Of a stretch of 64,000 nt of DNA, positions 9,100 to 18,231 are shown piece by piece. The stretch comes from JBMYZL01 sp049610385 (GTDB lineage: Bacteria > Bacteroidota > Bacteroidia > Flavobacteriales_D > Sanyastnellaceae). The stretch's first letter is position 1. Every line of letters starts with the position of its first letter. The notes under the pieces were generated by a model. That model was not told the DNA's origin. It saw only the letters and a program-made list of their open reading frames with translations, and searched no databases. Location: positions 26,560-90,559 of the forward strand of contig JBMYZL010000011.1 in the NCBI GenBank assembly GCA_049610385.1, written 5' to 3'. Both the position numbers and the translations under genes were made by a program.

Positions 9100-9466
9100 A
9101 ATTCAATTGCAGGGCACATCGAAAACCCCATCAGTCGTCTGCACGCTGGATCCATTTGCCATCGTTCTTTCCGGACGATCCATCCCTGAAAATTCAATTG
9201 AGTTTTACCGTCCCATCATGGATTGGGTCGATGCTCATTGCTCAAAAGAAGGAACCAATTTGGACATCAAAATCCGATTGGAATACTTCAATACGAGCAG
9301 CAGCAAATGTCTTATGGACTTGCTCAAACTGGTTGAAAAGTCGCCAAGCACTGCCGAAGTCCATTGGTATTACGAAGAAGAGGATGAAGATATGCTGGAG
9401 GCCGGCGAGGATTACGACGCCATCATCGACCTGCCATTCAAGCTCATTGCCACAGACGCGCTCTGA
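9083..9466 (+). CDS. SiaC-like regulatory phosphoprotein (DUF1987)
   Basis: 127 residues (or 124 from ATG 9092). DUF1987/SiaC family, a STAS-like switch protein phosphorylated on a Thr/Ser at the start of a helix; here the segment EYFNTSSSKCLMDLL carries the conserved site. Other family features: the N-terminal 'TPSV..dp....l.GrSiPENs..Fy.pi..Wl' pattern is seen as LSGRSIPENSIEFYRPIMDWV. Acidic middle EEEDEDMLEAGEDY. Overlaps the SiaB-like stop by 8-17 nt and converges with the ABC gene with a 23-bp 3' overlap. Confidence 0.8.
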   Translation: MTTMNEIQLQGTSKTPSVVCTLDPFAIVLSGRSIPENSIEFYRPIMDWVDAHCSKEGTNLDIKIRLEYFNTSSSKCLMDLLKLVEKSPSTAEVHWYYEEEDEDMLEAGEDYDAIIDLPFKLIATDAL

Positions 9467-12341
9467 TTCGCTCCGTCCAACTTGGGAATGAAATGAAGAT
9501 TCCCAAGACAATGGTCATTCCCCACAGCACGAACATGTTGTATGCAGGCGTAGACAATTTTAAACTACCGAGCATCTTTTTGGGCTGGTAAAAGCCGATT
9601 CCACCCGCTGGTGCTGGTAAAAATTCAGGATCTTGGTGGATCATCGTTCCCATCGGCAAAATTCCCTCTTCAATTTCTCGAAAACGCACAGTCCTGTCGG
9701 TTTGCATCAACCAATCCCGCAAAGATTCATTTCTGTACTGCGCCTCCAATGTGGTCAAATTTGGCAAAGCCAGACGCAGTGAATCTCGCTCCACAAAAGC
9801 CGCTCTCGCGGCATCTCGATAGGCAGAACGAATTGACTCCGGACTGGATGTACTTCCCAACTCATAACCCCAAGAAGCCAACTCGGCTCGTGCGCGTTTC
9901 CATTCTGAACTTTGCAATGATGGGTTTTTGAGGCCCTCAACAGCTCGATACCAGAAATCCCTCCGCCAGGCGGCGCGTTCAATCCGATCATTGACATTCA
10001 CAACAGCGGCATCCATCGCATTGTCTCGACCGAATTCAACAGCCAAGGCTTCAAAACCCCAGCGCGATGCCATCATTTCACCCACCCAAGGAATGGATCG
10101 ACTACCCAAAAAAACAGGATTGAATCGATCGAACCGAACAATGGCACCGCCAAAAATGATTTGCGGTATAATCAGCAGTGGAATGCTGATGTAAATCACT
10201 TTGACCGAATTCAGCACATTGGAGAGGAAGAGCCCGAGCATATTTGCAAATGCCCCCAAGCTAAACAGGATGACGACCATCCAAATCAACCCATCCCGGA
10301 TCTCCATGACCTCTGCGGCCACGACCACAAAGGTGATGGCTGAAAGAGCCGACCATCCCCACATCATCACAACTTTGGATAAGACATAGGCGTGCCAGTT
10401 CAAATGCAAGAAGCGTTCCCTGCGAAGAACTGCCCGATCCCTGATGATCTCTTCCGCACTGATGCTGAGACCGATAAACAAGGCAACGATGACAGAAATA
10501 AACAGAAACTGCGGAAAATTCTCACTGTTTCCAAAAGAGTAGCCAGAGCTGTCACCAACATGAAAACGCAAAAACAAAGCCAAAACACCGGATAGGACGG
10601 GAGCCTCTAACAAGTTCAGAAGCAGATAAGAACGGTTTGCTGTTTTCGTTCGCCAATCCCTTGCCAGAAAAGTGAGGAACTGTTTGCCCCATTTCGGTGA
10701 TTTGAATTCAGGCAATCCACCAGATTCATCACGTTGATTATCCCGAATCTCCGCATGAGCGGATGAGGCCAAATAAGCCGCATGCCATTCCGAAGGCGGG
10801 ATTTTTCGAATATCTGTCAGGTGGCCCCACTCATCCACCATTCGAGCCTCCAAAATGTTGAATACATGTTCAGGATTCACATGACCACAAGAGGAACAAA
10901 TCACTTCATGTGCAGAGACTTCTTCTGAAATGGACTTAAAGTAGGCCAAACTGTGCATGGGATTGCCTTGGTACACTGGATATCCACCCGTATCCAAGAT
11001 CAACAAATGGTCGAACAACTTGAATATATCCGAACTCGGCTGGTGGATCACCACCACAACCAATGTGCCTCGATGAGTCAATTCTTTGAGCAAGTCCATG
11101 ATGTGCTCACTGTCCCGGCTGGACAATCCACTCGTCGGTTCATCGACAAACAAGACCCGAGGCGATCGAATCAATTCCAGTGCAATGTTCAGTCTTTTGC
11201 GTTGACCGCCTGAGATGGTTTTGTCCAATACCGAGCCCACCTTGAGATTTCGGGTCTGAAACAGACCCAACCGACCAAGAAGTGCATCCGTCTGGGCATC
11301 CAACCAAGAATCCTCAGCATCACGGAAACTTAAACTGGCCGCATAACGCAGGTTCTCAAATACGGTCAACTCCGAGAAAAGCACATCCTCTTGTGCGACA
11401 TAGCCAATCGTTCCCTTCACTTGATCTGGTTCCGCATGCAAGTCAACACCATTGAGCAATACCCGTCCAGATGTTGGAGTCAAATTGCCATTCAGAAGGT
11501 TGAGCAATGTGGACTTTCCCGAGCCACTGGCACCCATCATGCCCACCAACATTCCCCCTTGCAATCGCAAATTCAAAGGATGCAAAGCTTGGGTCGCCGG
11601 GCGCTTGAATTCATGTGCAAGTTGGATGGCTTCCAAATGCAGAGGAGATTTGGGTTGGGCATGGAGCAGACGTCGTGCCAATTCACTGAAGAACAACGTT
11701 TCACCATCTTTTGACTTGATAACACTGCCAGGTGTAAATGGCATGACCAAACCAACTGGGAATGGCACCGAATTCAAAGTCGCTGCTTCATTTCCATTCC
11801 ATGATACGAAGAACAAATCTTCATCGTGTGCCTGAACCGCTCGCACCTCACTTTCGGAACCTACCGGAATGCGCATCACTCCAGAGGAATCTTCTAGATT
11901 TCCACAAATCAGTCCATCTATTCGTTCAATGATGTCTTGCGGCAAATGAAGGGCATCCGCCACGTGTGTGAGAAAACTTTCTGAATCAATGGGTTGATTT
12001 GTGGCCTTCGTGAACTCCACCAGCCTGGCATACACAATGAGTCTCTCCTTTCGGTCCAACTGCCGGTTGATCTCTTGGCAAGTCCGCATGAGTTTGACCG
12101 AAAGTTTGGCTAAATTCTTTTCCGCCATGCCCGAACTGGAAACGGCATTGAATTTGTTGAGAATCAAATCGTATTTCAGCAAATACTCATCGCTGATGTT
12201 CTTGGTCAAACGACTGCGCAAATATCGACTCGCCGCTTGGCGTCCCCACAAGGCCTCGCGACCATTTCCACCCGCAGCAAACAATGCAAATAATTGCATT
12301 AAGGCATTCAAAATCCCGGTGGTCATTCCTGTGGATGTCAT
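9444..12341 (-). CDS. TerB-like / ABCG-type ABC transporter fusion
   Basis: 965 residues in one chain. Residues 45-150 look like a TerB-like helical domain (LDRKERLIVYARLVEF...LTHVADALHLPQDII). An ABCG-type ATPase follows: Walker A GASGSGKS at about 270-278, Q-loop YVAQED, signature ISGGQRKRLNIA near 373, Walker B VLFVDEPTSGLS, H-loop VIHQPS. The C-terminal half has about six membrane segments of the ABC-2 permease type with a large extracytoplasmic insert. The half-transporter layout suggests a homodimer exporter; substrate unknown. This fusion recurs in Bacteroidota genomes by my recollection. Confidence 0.85.
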   Translation of the reverse strand: MTSTGMTTGILNALMQLFALFAAGGNGREALWGRQAASRYLRSRLTKNISDEYLLKYDLILNKFNAVSSSGMAEKNLAKLSVKLMRTCQEINRQLDRKERLIVYARLVEFTKATNQPIDSESFLTHVADALHLPQDIIERIDGLICGNLEDSSGVMRIPVGSESEVRAVQAHDEDLFFVSWNGNEAATLNSVPFPVGLVMPFTPGSVIKSKDGETLFFSELARRLLHAQPKSPLHLEAIQLAHEFKRPATQALHPLNLRLQGGMLVGMMGASGSGKSTLLNLLNGNLTPTSGRVLLNGVDLHAEPDQVKGTIGYVAQEDVLFSELTVFENLRYAASLSFRDAEDSWLDAQTDALLGRLGLFQTRNLKVGSVLDKTISGGQRKRLNIALELIRSPRVLFVDEPTSGLSSRDSEHIMDLLKELTHRGTLVVVVIHQPSSDIFKLFDHLLILDTGGYPVYQGNPMHSLAYFKSISEEVSAHEVICSSCGHVNPEHVFNILEARMVDEWGHLTDIRKIPPSEWHAAYLASSAHAEIRDNQRDESGGLPEFKSPKWGKQFLTFLARDWRTKTANRSYLLLNLLEAPVLSGVLALFLRFHVGDSSGYSFGNSENFPQFLFISVIVALFIGLSISAEEIIRDRAVLRRERFLHLNWHAYVLSKVVMMWGWSALSAITFVVVAAEVMEIRDGLIWMVVILFSLGAFANMLGLFLSNVLNSVKVIYISIPLLIIPQIIFGGAIVRFDRFNPVFLGSRSIPWVGEMMASRWGFEALAVEFGRDNAMDAAVVNVNDRIERAAWRRDFWYRAVEGLKNPSLQSSEWKRARAELASWGYELGSTSSPESIRSAYRDAARAAFVERDSLRLALPNLTTLEAQYRNESLRDWLMQTDRTVRFREIEEGILPMGTMIHQDPEFLPAPAGGIGFYQPKKMLGSLKLSTPAYNMFVLWGMTIVLGIFISFPSWTERIRARLWQ

Positions 12342-12383
12342 GCGCGATTGTACGCATTCCTTCTCCCAAGGTTACGTCAAACC

Positions 12384-13874
12384 TCAGGGCTGTCGCTCAA
12401 AACAACCTTTGTCTGGCAATCCCACCGCACGGGGAAATCCGTCCAGGTCAGTGGCTATGGGGAACTGTGCATTCCCACCTTCCCAGAGGGAATTGTTGCC
12501 TGTTAGGTGAAAGTCGCGTTCCAACTCATCCAAAAAAGGCGGTTCCTCGTCAGTCGTGCAATCTTGCAACAAGGACATCGGAAAATCGGGGTCTTGAACA
12601 TCAACAGCACCATTGACAAACAAGGGGGCCAAAGGGGCATTCAACAAATCGACAACAAATTCATCAAAGTCATCCAAAGTGGCATTGTTTCCCCAAACGA
12701 TGCAATTGTTGAATTGTGAACCTTCTAATGAACGAATTTGCGTAGAGCCGTCCCCCGCCTGATACCAATCATTGAACAAAACCGTAGGCGCTTGTCGAAC
12801 ACCATCAACCGCATAATTCGCAAACGTGCAATGGTCCATGCGATACACGCCCCCCAGAGTGAATGCCGCGCACATCTGGCCACAGTCATAAATCAGGTTG
12901 TTGTATCCATCAATATTCGCGCCTTGCGCTAGCAAACCAATCCCTGTCATGTTGTGGATGATGGAATTGGTCATCGTCAATGCGGGGAGGTCCGGAGCGC
13001 CAATTGTGTCCACTTGAAGCCCGATGGTGCCATTTTTGATTTGAACATGGTTCATTCGGCTGTCGAGAGATCCAAACAACCAAATGCCACCTCGAGCGAC
13101 TGTGTACAACTCTGTTTCTGGTCCGAAATCGACTTCAAATTCAATGCCCCAACTACCGGGCAAATTGGCGTAGTTATCGTCCAGTCGGTCCCCTTGAAAA
13201 GTGATGGGGTTTTCCAAAGTCCCCTGGGCATCCAAGGTGGATTGATAAACCAACAATCCACCTCCGTTGTGAACATAAACTTCAGTGCCTGGCAAAATGG
13301 TCAAACTGCAACCTGCGTCAACTTCCACAATTCCATAGACGACATGCGGCAATTCAGGTGTCCAAATTTCATTGCAATCCAAAACCGTGAGACCATTTGC
13401 TTGTTGACCGTGAAAAATGGCATTTGCTCCCCATGCTGCCAACTGAACACGTTGATCATTGCCATTGGTGACGAAACGAATGCCGTCCTCCATCACAAAA
13501 GGACTTTCATCATCTGTAGGGTCCACGGTCACCTCTATGAATATCCAGAGGCTGTCGCCTGCCAACAAGGGAACTTGCTCAAATGCATTTCCTGACATGC
13601 CATCCACATTCACGCGAAAAGCCGAAGAGATGCCCGACTCCAAGGAAATTTCATCGATTTCGACGGGTTCTGTATGCCGATTGTACACTTTCAAAGGCAA
13701 CGTCACTGAACCAATGGTTGTGAAGACCGTATCAAACAAAATGGTGTCTGCTGAAAATTCCAGTTTCAAGGAAGGATCATCCGAAAATGCATTTCTTTGG
13801 CACCCCGTCATTCCGGCCCACAAGGCCAAGCAAAGAACCACACAACCAACAATCAACGAGGCTTTATCTCCCAT
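12384..13874 (-). CDS. Right-handed beta-helix lipoprotein
   Basis: 496 residues. Signal peptide with lipobox GMTGC near residue 25, so probably outer-membrane anchored. The N-terminal 110 residues are beta-sandwich-like (SADTILFDTVFTTIGSVTLPLKVYN, an Ig/ASPM-like repeat-like strand pattern). The rest is a parallel beta-helix with the recurring 'G....aqGt...PI.F.G', GIWLFGSL, NSIIHNMTGIGLLAQGANI, NLIYDCG pattern. ATG 13874 (MGDKASLIV) gives a proper signal peptide. Function unknown; such proteins bind or degrade glycans. Divergent from the AlkA-like gene by 29 bp. Confidence 0.75.
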   Translation of the reverse strand: MGDKASLIVGCVVLCLALWAGMTGCQRNAFSDDPSLKLEFSADTILFDTVFTTIGSVTLPLKVYNRHTEPVEIDEISLESGISSAFRVNVDGMSGNAFEQVPLLAGDSLWIFIEVTVDPTDDESPFVMEDGIRFVTNGNDQRVQLAAWGANAIFHGQQANGLTVLDCNEIWTPELPHVVYGIVEVDAGCSLTILPGTEVYVHNGGGLLVYQSTLDAQGTLENPITFQGDRLDDNYANLPGSWGIEFEVDFGPETELYTVARGGIWLFGSLDSRMNHVQIKNGTIGLQVDTIGAPDLPALTMTNSIIHNMTGIGLLAQGANIDGYNNLIYDCGQMCAAFTLGGVYRMDHCTFANYAVDGVRQAPTVLFNDWYQAGDGSTQIRSLEGSQFNNCIVWGNNATLDDFDEFVVDLLNAPLAPLFVNGAVDVQDPDFPMSLLQDCTTDEEPPFLDELERDFHLTGNNSLWEGGNAQFPIATDLDGFPRAVGLPDKGCFERQP

Positions 13875-13903
13875 TTGTGCGCAAAGATGAGGAACTTGGC
13901 AGG

Positions 13904-14518
13904 ATGAACGCACCTCACCATAAAATTGTTGCGCACATTCGGCCGCGAGATTCGATCATGGCAAATCTGATTGAGTCTCAGGGGGCCTTGTCCTTTCCGC
14001 CGCCCCTTCCTCCTTTTGCTGCCTTGTGCCGAATCATCATTGGGCAACAATTAAGCACGCGCGCAGCAGCCACGGTTTGGGGGCGTTTTCAACATCAATT
14101 CGGAAAGGCCGATTCCTTGAAGCCTGATCATTTGAGAAATTCAGATGAGGTTGCTTTGCGCCAATCTGGATTGAGCCGAGGCAAATCCGCCTCAATCCAG
14201 GCCTTGACAACAGCCTTCACCGAAAATCAAAATCAATTTACATTCCCTGCCGATGACCCACGTTCCAATGAAGAAATTGCCGGCATCTTGCAACAAATCA
14301 GAGGCATTGGACCCTGGACCTCACAAATGTTCTTGATGTTCACTTTGAGAAGACCGGATGTTTTCGCGTCTGGGGATTTGGGCATCCAAAAGGCCATCGG
14401 CCGCCTCTACATGCCCAATGAAAATCGCCCAACAGCAGGAGAGTGCTTAGAGCGATCCGAAGCGTGGTCCCCACATCGTTCCATGGTTTGTTTCCATCTT
14501 TGGCAATCACTTGAATGA
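13904..14518 (+). CDS. DNA-3-methyladenine glycosylase II-like (HhH-GPD)
   Basis: 204 residues. HhH-GPD fold: PPFAALCRIIIGQQLSTRAAATVWGRF at 37-62, helix-hairpin-helix IRGIGPWTSQMFLMF at 132-146, and catalytic Asp158 in DVFASGDLGIQKAIG. This subgroup removes alkylated bases by monofunctional glycosylase action in base excision repair. Shorter than E. coli AlkA because it lacks the N-terminal TBP-like domain. Converges with rpoD; the rpoD terminator lies in the 58-bp gap. Confidence 0.83.
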   Translation: MNAPHHKIVAHIRPRDSIMANLIESQGALSFPPPLPPFAALCRIIIGQQLSTRAAATVWGRFQHQFGKADSLKPDHLRNSDEVALRQSGLSRGKSASIQALTTAFTENQNQFTFPADDPRSNEEIAGILQQIRGIGPWTSQMFLMFTLRRPDVFASGDLGIQKAIGRLYMPNENRPTAGECLERSEAWSPHRSMVCFHLWQSLE

Positions 14519-14555
14519 AAAACGACCCGCCCCCAGATGATGGAGACAGGTCGTT
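14518..14555 (-). terminator. Rho-independent terminator of rpoD
   Basis: On the minus strand AACGACC pairs with GGTCGTT and an inner stem GTCTCC/GGGGGC (with G-U pairs) extends it around an ATCATCT loop, followed by five T (plus-strand AAAAA 14518-14522). It lies 22 bp past the rpoD stop. Confidence 0.7.
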
Positions 14556-14576
14556 TCAAATGATGATTCAGGACGT

Positions 14577-15446
14577 TTAACCCAAGTATCCTTTCAAAAT
14601 TCGACTGCGGCTCGTATGCTTCAAGCGGCGAATCGCCTTCTCCTTGATTTGACGAACACGCTCGCGGGTCAAATCAAATCGTTCTCCGATTTCCTCAAGT
14701 GTCATCGGATGTTCGCCATTCAAGCCGAAATACAATCGAACGACATCTCCTTCACGAGGCGTCAATGTGCGCAAGGACCGCTCAATCTCCTTCCTCAACG
14801 ACTCATTCATCAAGTCTGTGTCAGGGGATGGCGTGTCTCCAGTGCGCATCACGTCATACATCGTTGAAGAGCTGTCATCACCGTCCTTCAATGGGGCATC
14901 CATCGATACGTGACGCCCCGCATTCTTCATACTCTGCTTGACTTCGTCCAATGTCATGTCCAAGGTCTCTGCAAGTTCAGCAGCTGTGGGGGGACGCTCA
15001 AACTCTTGCTCTAGTCGCGCGAAGGCCTTGTTGATTTTGTTGATGGAACCAATTTTGTTCAAGGGCAACCGCACAATCCGGCTCTGCTCAGCAAGCGCCT
15101 GCAAAATCGACTGTCGAATCCACCAAACGGCATAAGAGATGAACTTGAAACCACGGGTTTCGTCGAATCGCTGAGCCGCTTTGATCAAACCGAGGTTCCC
15201 TTCATTGATCAAATCTGGCAAGGACAAACCTTGATTCTGATATTGTTTAGAAACTGAAACCACAAAACGAAGGTTGGCCTTTGTCAATTTCTCCAATGCC
15301 ACTTGATCGCCTTGCTTGATGCGACGAGCCAACTCCACTTCCTCCTCAGCCGTGATCAAATCCACACGGCCGATTTCCTGAAGATACTTGTCGAGCGATG
15401 CCGTTTCTCGGTTTGTGACCTGCTTGGTGATTTTCAGTTGCCTCAT
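14577..15446 (-). CDS. rpoD: Primary RNA polymerase sigma factor
   Basis: 289 residues: the short, region-1.1-less type of Bacteroidota. Order: region 1.2 (DKYLQEIGRVDLITAEEEVELARRIK), region 2 with core-binding INEGNLGLIKAAQRFDETRGFKFISYAVWWIRQSI, region 3, and region 4.2 HTH MTLEEIGERFDLTRERVRQIKEKAIRRL near the C-terminus. It directs housekeeping promoters of the TTTG/TAnnTTTG type, one of which I see before rpsO. ATG 15446 begins MRQLKITKQVTNRE, the family N-terminus. Confidence 0.95.
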   Translation of the reverse strand: MRQLKITKQVTNRETASLDKYLQEIGRVDLITAEEEVELARRIKQGDQVALEKLTKANLRFVVSVSKQYQNQGLSLPDLINEGNLGLIKAAQRFDETRGFKFISYAVWWIRQSILQALAEQSRIVRLPLNKIGSINKINKAFARLEQEFERPPTAAELAETLDMTLDEVKQSMKNAGRHVSMDAPLKDGDDSSSTMYDVMRTGDTPSPDTDLMNESLRKEIERSLRTLTPREGDVVRLYFGLNGEHPMTLEEIGERFDLTRERVRQIKEKAIRRLKHTSRSRILKGYLG

Positions 15447-15531
15447 TTACAGATGATTTTCTTTTTTACAAAATGGAAACCGCTCCTAGGGAACGAATTC
15501 TTGAACGCAGAAGTTACAGTCTTCAGAGATT

Positions 15532-17763
15532 TTAGGAGCGAGAGCGATCTCGATCAGAACGACGACGGTCTCCGCCTCGATCTCCGCCCCGTTCGCCTCC
15601 ACGACGAGGACGGTCTTCTCTTTCAACATATCCTTCCGGCTTCGGGAGGAGAACCTTCCGACTCAATTTGATTTTTCCAGTCTTTGGATCACGTCCAACA
15701 ACCTTGAATTTGACCAGCTCACCTTCTTTGAGCACATCTTCAACATTGTCGACGCGCTTCCAATCCAACTCGGAAACGTGCAACAACCCATCTTGACCTG
15801 GGATCACTTCAACAAAGGCGCCATATGGCATGATGCTCTTGACCTTGCCTTCATATTCCTCGCCTATTTCAACGGTTGGTGGGAAGGCAATCGCACGAAT
15901 GCGTTTTTCTGCTGCATCAATTGCCGCTTTATCGCTCGCCGCGATTTCCACAATGCCCTTTCCATCCACATCTTCGATGCTAACTGTGGTATTGGTTTCC
16001 GCTTGAATTTCTTGGATGATTTTCCCACCCGGTCCGATGATTGGACCAATGGATTCACCTGGAACTTCGAACGTGATGATTCGTGGCGCGTGATCCTTGT
16101 AATCCGGACGTGGCTCAGACAAGCTTTGCAACATTTCCTTGCGAATGTGATGCCGTCCATCACGTGCTTGCGCCAAAGCCTCACGGAGTTGCTGGAAACT
16201 CAAACCTTTAATTTTGATATCCATCTGGCAGGCCGTGATGCCATCCTCAGTACCCGTTACTTTGAAATCCATGTCACCCAAATGATCTTCATCTCCGAGG
16301 ATATCTGAGAGGACCACGTATTTGCCAGATTCTTGGTCTGTAATCAACCCCATGGCAATGCCAGAAACTGGAGATTTGATTTTGACACCGCCGTCCATCA
16401 GTGCCAATGTACCCGCGCAAACCGTGGCCATGGAAGACGAACCATTGGATTCGAGAATCTCGGACACGAGGCGAATGGTGTAAGGGCAGTCTTCTTGCGC
16501 TGGCAAAACAGCTTTCAGAGCCCGGAGTGCCAAATTTCCGTGTCCCACTTCTCGACGACTTGTGCCCCGCAAGGGCCGCTCTTCTCCAGTAGAGAAGGGT
16601 GGAAAATTGTAGTGCAACAAAAATTTCTCCGTCTTCCGGACCAAAGCACCATCAATCAATTGCTCATCGAGTTTGGTTCCCAAAGTCAGCGTGGTCAGAG
16701 ACTGTGTCTCTCCACGTGTAAAAATTGAACTGCCATGGCAACTGGGCAAGTAATCTACCTCTGTCCAAATGGGACGAATCTCCTCCGGTGAGCGACCATC
16801 CAATCGCGTGCGCTCATTCAACAACAAATCACGGACCGCTTTTTTCTGGGCGGTTCCGATGTACTGACGAAGCATGAAACCTTTTTCTGCAACTTCCTCC
16901 TCGTCCATTGTTCCGACAAACTCCTCTTTCAAGGCGCTAAACGACTCTTTCCTTTCTTCCTTGGTTGAACCCGTCTTGGCCGCCTCATAAAATTTGGGAT
17001 ACAACTCATTCATGACCCGATCCTTCAAATCAGAGTCGTGATTTTCATGGGAATATTCGCGTGTAACACCGAAGTGCCCTGTTTTCTTCGCCAAAGAAAT
17101 TTGGGCTTCGCATTGATCTTGAATCGCCTTGTGAGCGACCTCAATGGCGTCGACCATTTCGTCTTCACTGACTTCACTCATCTCCCCTTCCACCATCACG
17201 ATGGAATCCATCGATCCCGCAACCATGATGTCCATATCAGCCGATTCCAACTCTGTTTTTGTGGGATTGACCACAAAATTTCCGTCAACACGTGCCACGC
17301 GCACTTCCGAAATCGGACCATCAAAAGGGATGTCCGAAACCGCAATGCAAGCTGACGCTGCCAATCCCGCCAAGCTGTCCGGGAGCACTTCTGCATCTGC
17401 AGACATCAACTGAATCATGACCTGGGTGCCCGCATGATAATCGCTTGGAAATGTGGGACGCAAAGCACGGTCAACCAATCGCATAACCAAAACTTCAGTA
17501 TCCGAAGGTCGAGCCTCACGCTTGAAAAATCCTCCTGGGAATTTGCCCGCAGCGGCATACTTCTCGCGATAATCCACCGTCAATGGCAAAAAATCAACGT
17601 CATCGCGCACATCATGTGCGGAAACGACTGTGGCCAGAAGCATTGTGTCGCCTGACCGAACGACTACCGAACCATGCGCTTGTTTCGCAAGTTTTCCGGT
17701 TTCCAAAGTGATCTCACGCCCGTTGCCGAGATCAATGGTTTCATTGTGTACCGTATAATTCAT
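15532..17763 (-). CDS. pnp: Polyribonucleotide nucleotidyltransferase
   Basis: 743 residues. Two RNase PH cores (residues ~1-210 and ~310-540, the second with GTSRREVGHGNLALRAL), an intervening helical domain, KH domain with VPGESIGPIIGPGGKIIQEIQ near 565-585, S1 domain GKVKSIMPYGAFVEVIPGQDGLLHVSEL, and a low-complexity Arg/Gly/Asp tail typical of Bacteroidota. Phosphorolytic 3'-5' RNA decay enzyme of the degradosome. It follows rpsO but a strong terminator separates them. Confidence 0.96.
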   Translation of the reverse strand: MNYTVHNETIDLGNGREITLETGKLAKQAHGSVVVRSGDTMLLATVVSAHDVRDDVDFLPLTVDYREKYAAAGKFPGGFFKREARPSDTEVLVMRLVDRALRPTFPSDYHAGTQVMIQLMSADAEVLPDSLAGLAASACIAVSDIPFDGPISEVRVARVDGNFVVNPTKTELESADMDIMVAGSMDSIVMVEGEMSEVSEDEMVDAIEVAHKAIQDQCEAQISLAKKTGHFGVTREYSHENHDSDLKDRVMNELYPKFYEAAKTGSTKEERKESFSALKEEFVGTMDEEEVAEKGFMLRQYIGTAQKKAVRDLLLNERTRLDGRSPEEIRPIWTEVDYLPSCHGSSIFTRGETQSLTTLTLGTKLDEQLIDGALVRKTEKFLLHYNFPPFSTGEERPLRGTSRREVGHGNLALRALKAVLPAQEDCPYTIRLVSEILESNGSSSMATVCAGTLALMDGGVKIKSPVSGIAMGLITDQESGKYVVLSDILGDEDHLGDMDFKVTGTEDGITACQMDIKIKGLSFQQLREALAQARDGRHHIRKEMLQSLSEPRPDYKDHAPRIITFEVPGESIGPIIGPGGKIIQEIQAETNTTVSIEDVDGKGIVEIAASDKAAIDAAEKRIRAIAFPPTVEIGEEYEGKVKSIMPYGAFVEVIPGQDGLLHVSELDWKRVDNVEDVLKEGELVKFKVVGRDPKTGKIKLSRKVLLPKPEGYVEREDRPRRGGERGGDRGGDRRRSDRDRSRS

Positions 17764-17810
17764 CTATCTCTGTAAGTGCATCCATGAGGTCCGCCCCGTT
17801 GGGCAAGACG

Positions 17811-17857
17811 AAAAACGCAAAGAGGGCCAAGTGCTCCTTCGCACTTGCCCCCTTTGC
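17811..17857 (-). terminator. Strong rho-independent terminator between rpsO and pnp
   Basis: Long near-perfect stem GCAAAGAGGGCCAAGTGC / GCACTTGCCCCCTTTGC around a TCCTTC loop, followed on the minus strand by five T. It lies 22 bp past rpsO and 48 bp before pnp, so it should limit rpsO readthrough into pnp. Confidence 0.85.
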
Positions 17858-17878
17858 ATCAGTGTTTTTGTGTGGTCA

Positions 17879-18148
17879 TCACCGGCGCAAGCCGAGTTCC
17901 GCCACAATGGCGCGGTAACGCGCGATATCTTTCGCTTTCAAGTAATCCAACAACTTTCGCCGCTTGCCCACCAGCTTGATGAGCGCTCGTTGCGTGTGAA
18001 AATCTTTGCGATTTTTTTTCAAATGCTCAGTCAAATGACTGATGCGAAATGAAAACATGGCGATTTGCGCCTCTGCGCTGCCCGTGTCTTTTTCATCTTT
18101 GCCATGTTTGGCAAAAAACTGTTTCTTTTTTTCAGCGTCTAAATACAT
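17879..18148 (-). CDS. rpsO: 30S ribosomal protein S15
   Basis: 89 residues, full family length. Conserved segments: KHGKDEKDTGSAEAQIA, RISHLTEHLKKNRKDFHTQRAL, LVGKRRKLLDYLKAKDI, RYRAIVAELGLRR. Binds 16S rRNA central domain. ATG 18148 (MYLDAEKKKQFF) matches Bacteroidota S15; the ATG at 18160 would add MISH. A good promoter lies 42-73 nt upstream. Confidence 0.97.
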   Translation of the reverse strand: MYLDAEKKKQFFAKHGKDEKDTGSAEAQIAMFSFRISHLTEHLKKNRKDFHTQRALIKLVGKRRKLLDYLKAKDIARYRAIVAELGLRR

Positions 18149-18189
18149 GTGCGAAATCAAATTGATGTTCGTGATGCGTTATTGCGGTG

Positions 18190-18221
18190 CAAAAGTACTG
18201 GGTTATCTATTCAAAACCAAA
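18190..18221 (-). promoter_or_regulatory. Bacteroidota-type housekeeping promoter for rpsO
   Basis: On the minus strand TTTG (18221-18218), a 20-nt spacer, then TACTTTTG (18197-18190). This fits the Bacteroidota primary-sigma consensus TTTG - 19-21 nt - TAnnTTTG exactly. Transcription would begin near 18184, giving a roughly 35-nt leader before the S15 ATG. Confidence 0.7.
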
Positions 18222-18231
18222 CCCTTCAGGA

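Noticed and set aside
12954..13595. 213-codon plus-strand frame opposite the beta-helix lipoprotein
   Set aside because: Antisense shadow; the minus-strand protein has a lipobox and a clear repeat pattern.
15481..15540. 8-bp inverted repeat CGCTCCTA / TAGGAGCG between pnp and rpoD
   Set aside because: The arms are 44 nt apart, one overlaps the pnp stop and no T run follows, so it is not a convincing terminator.
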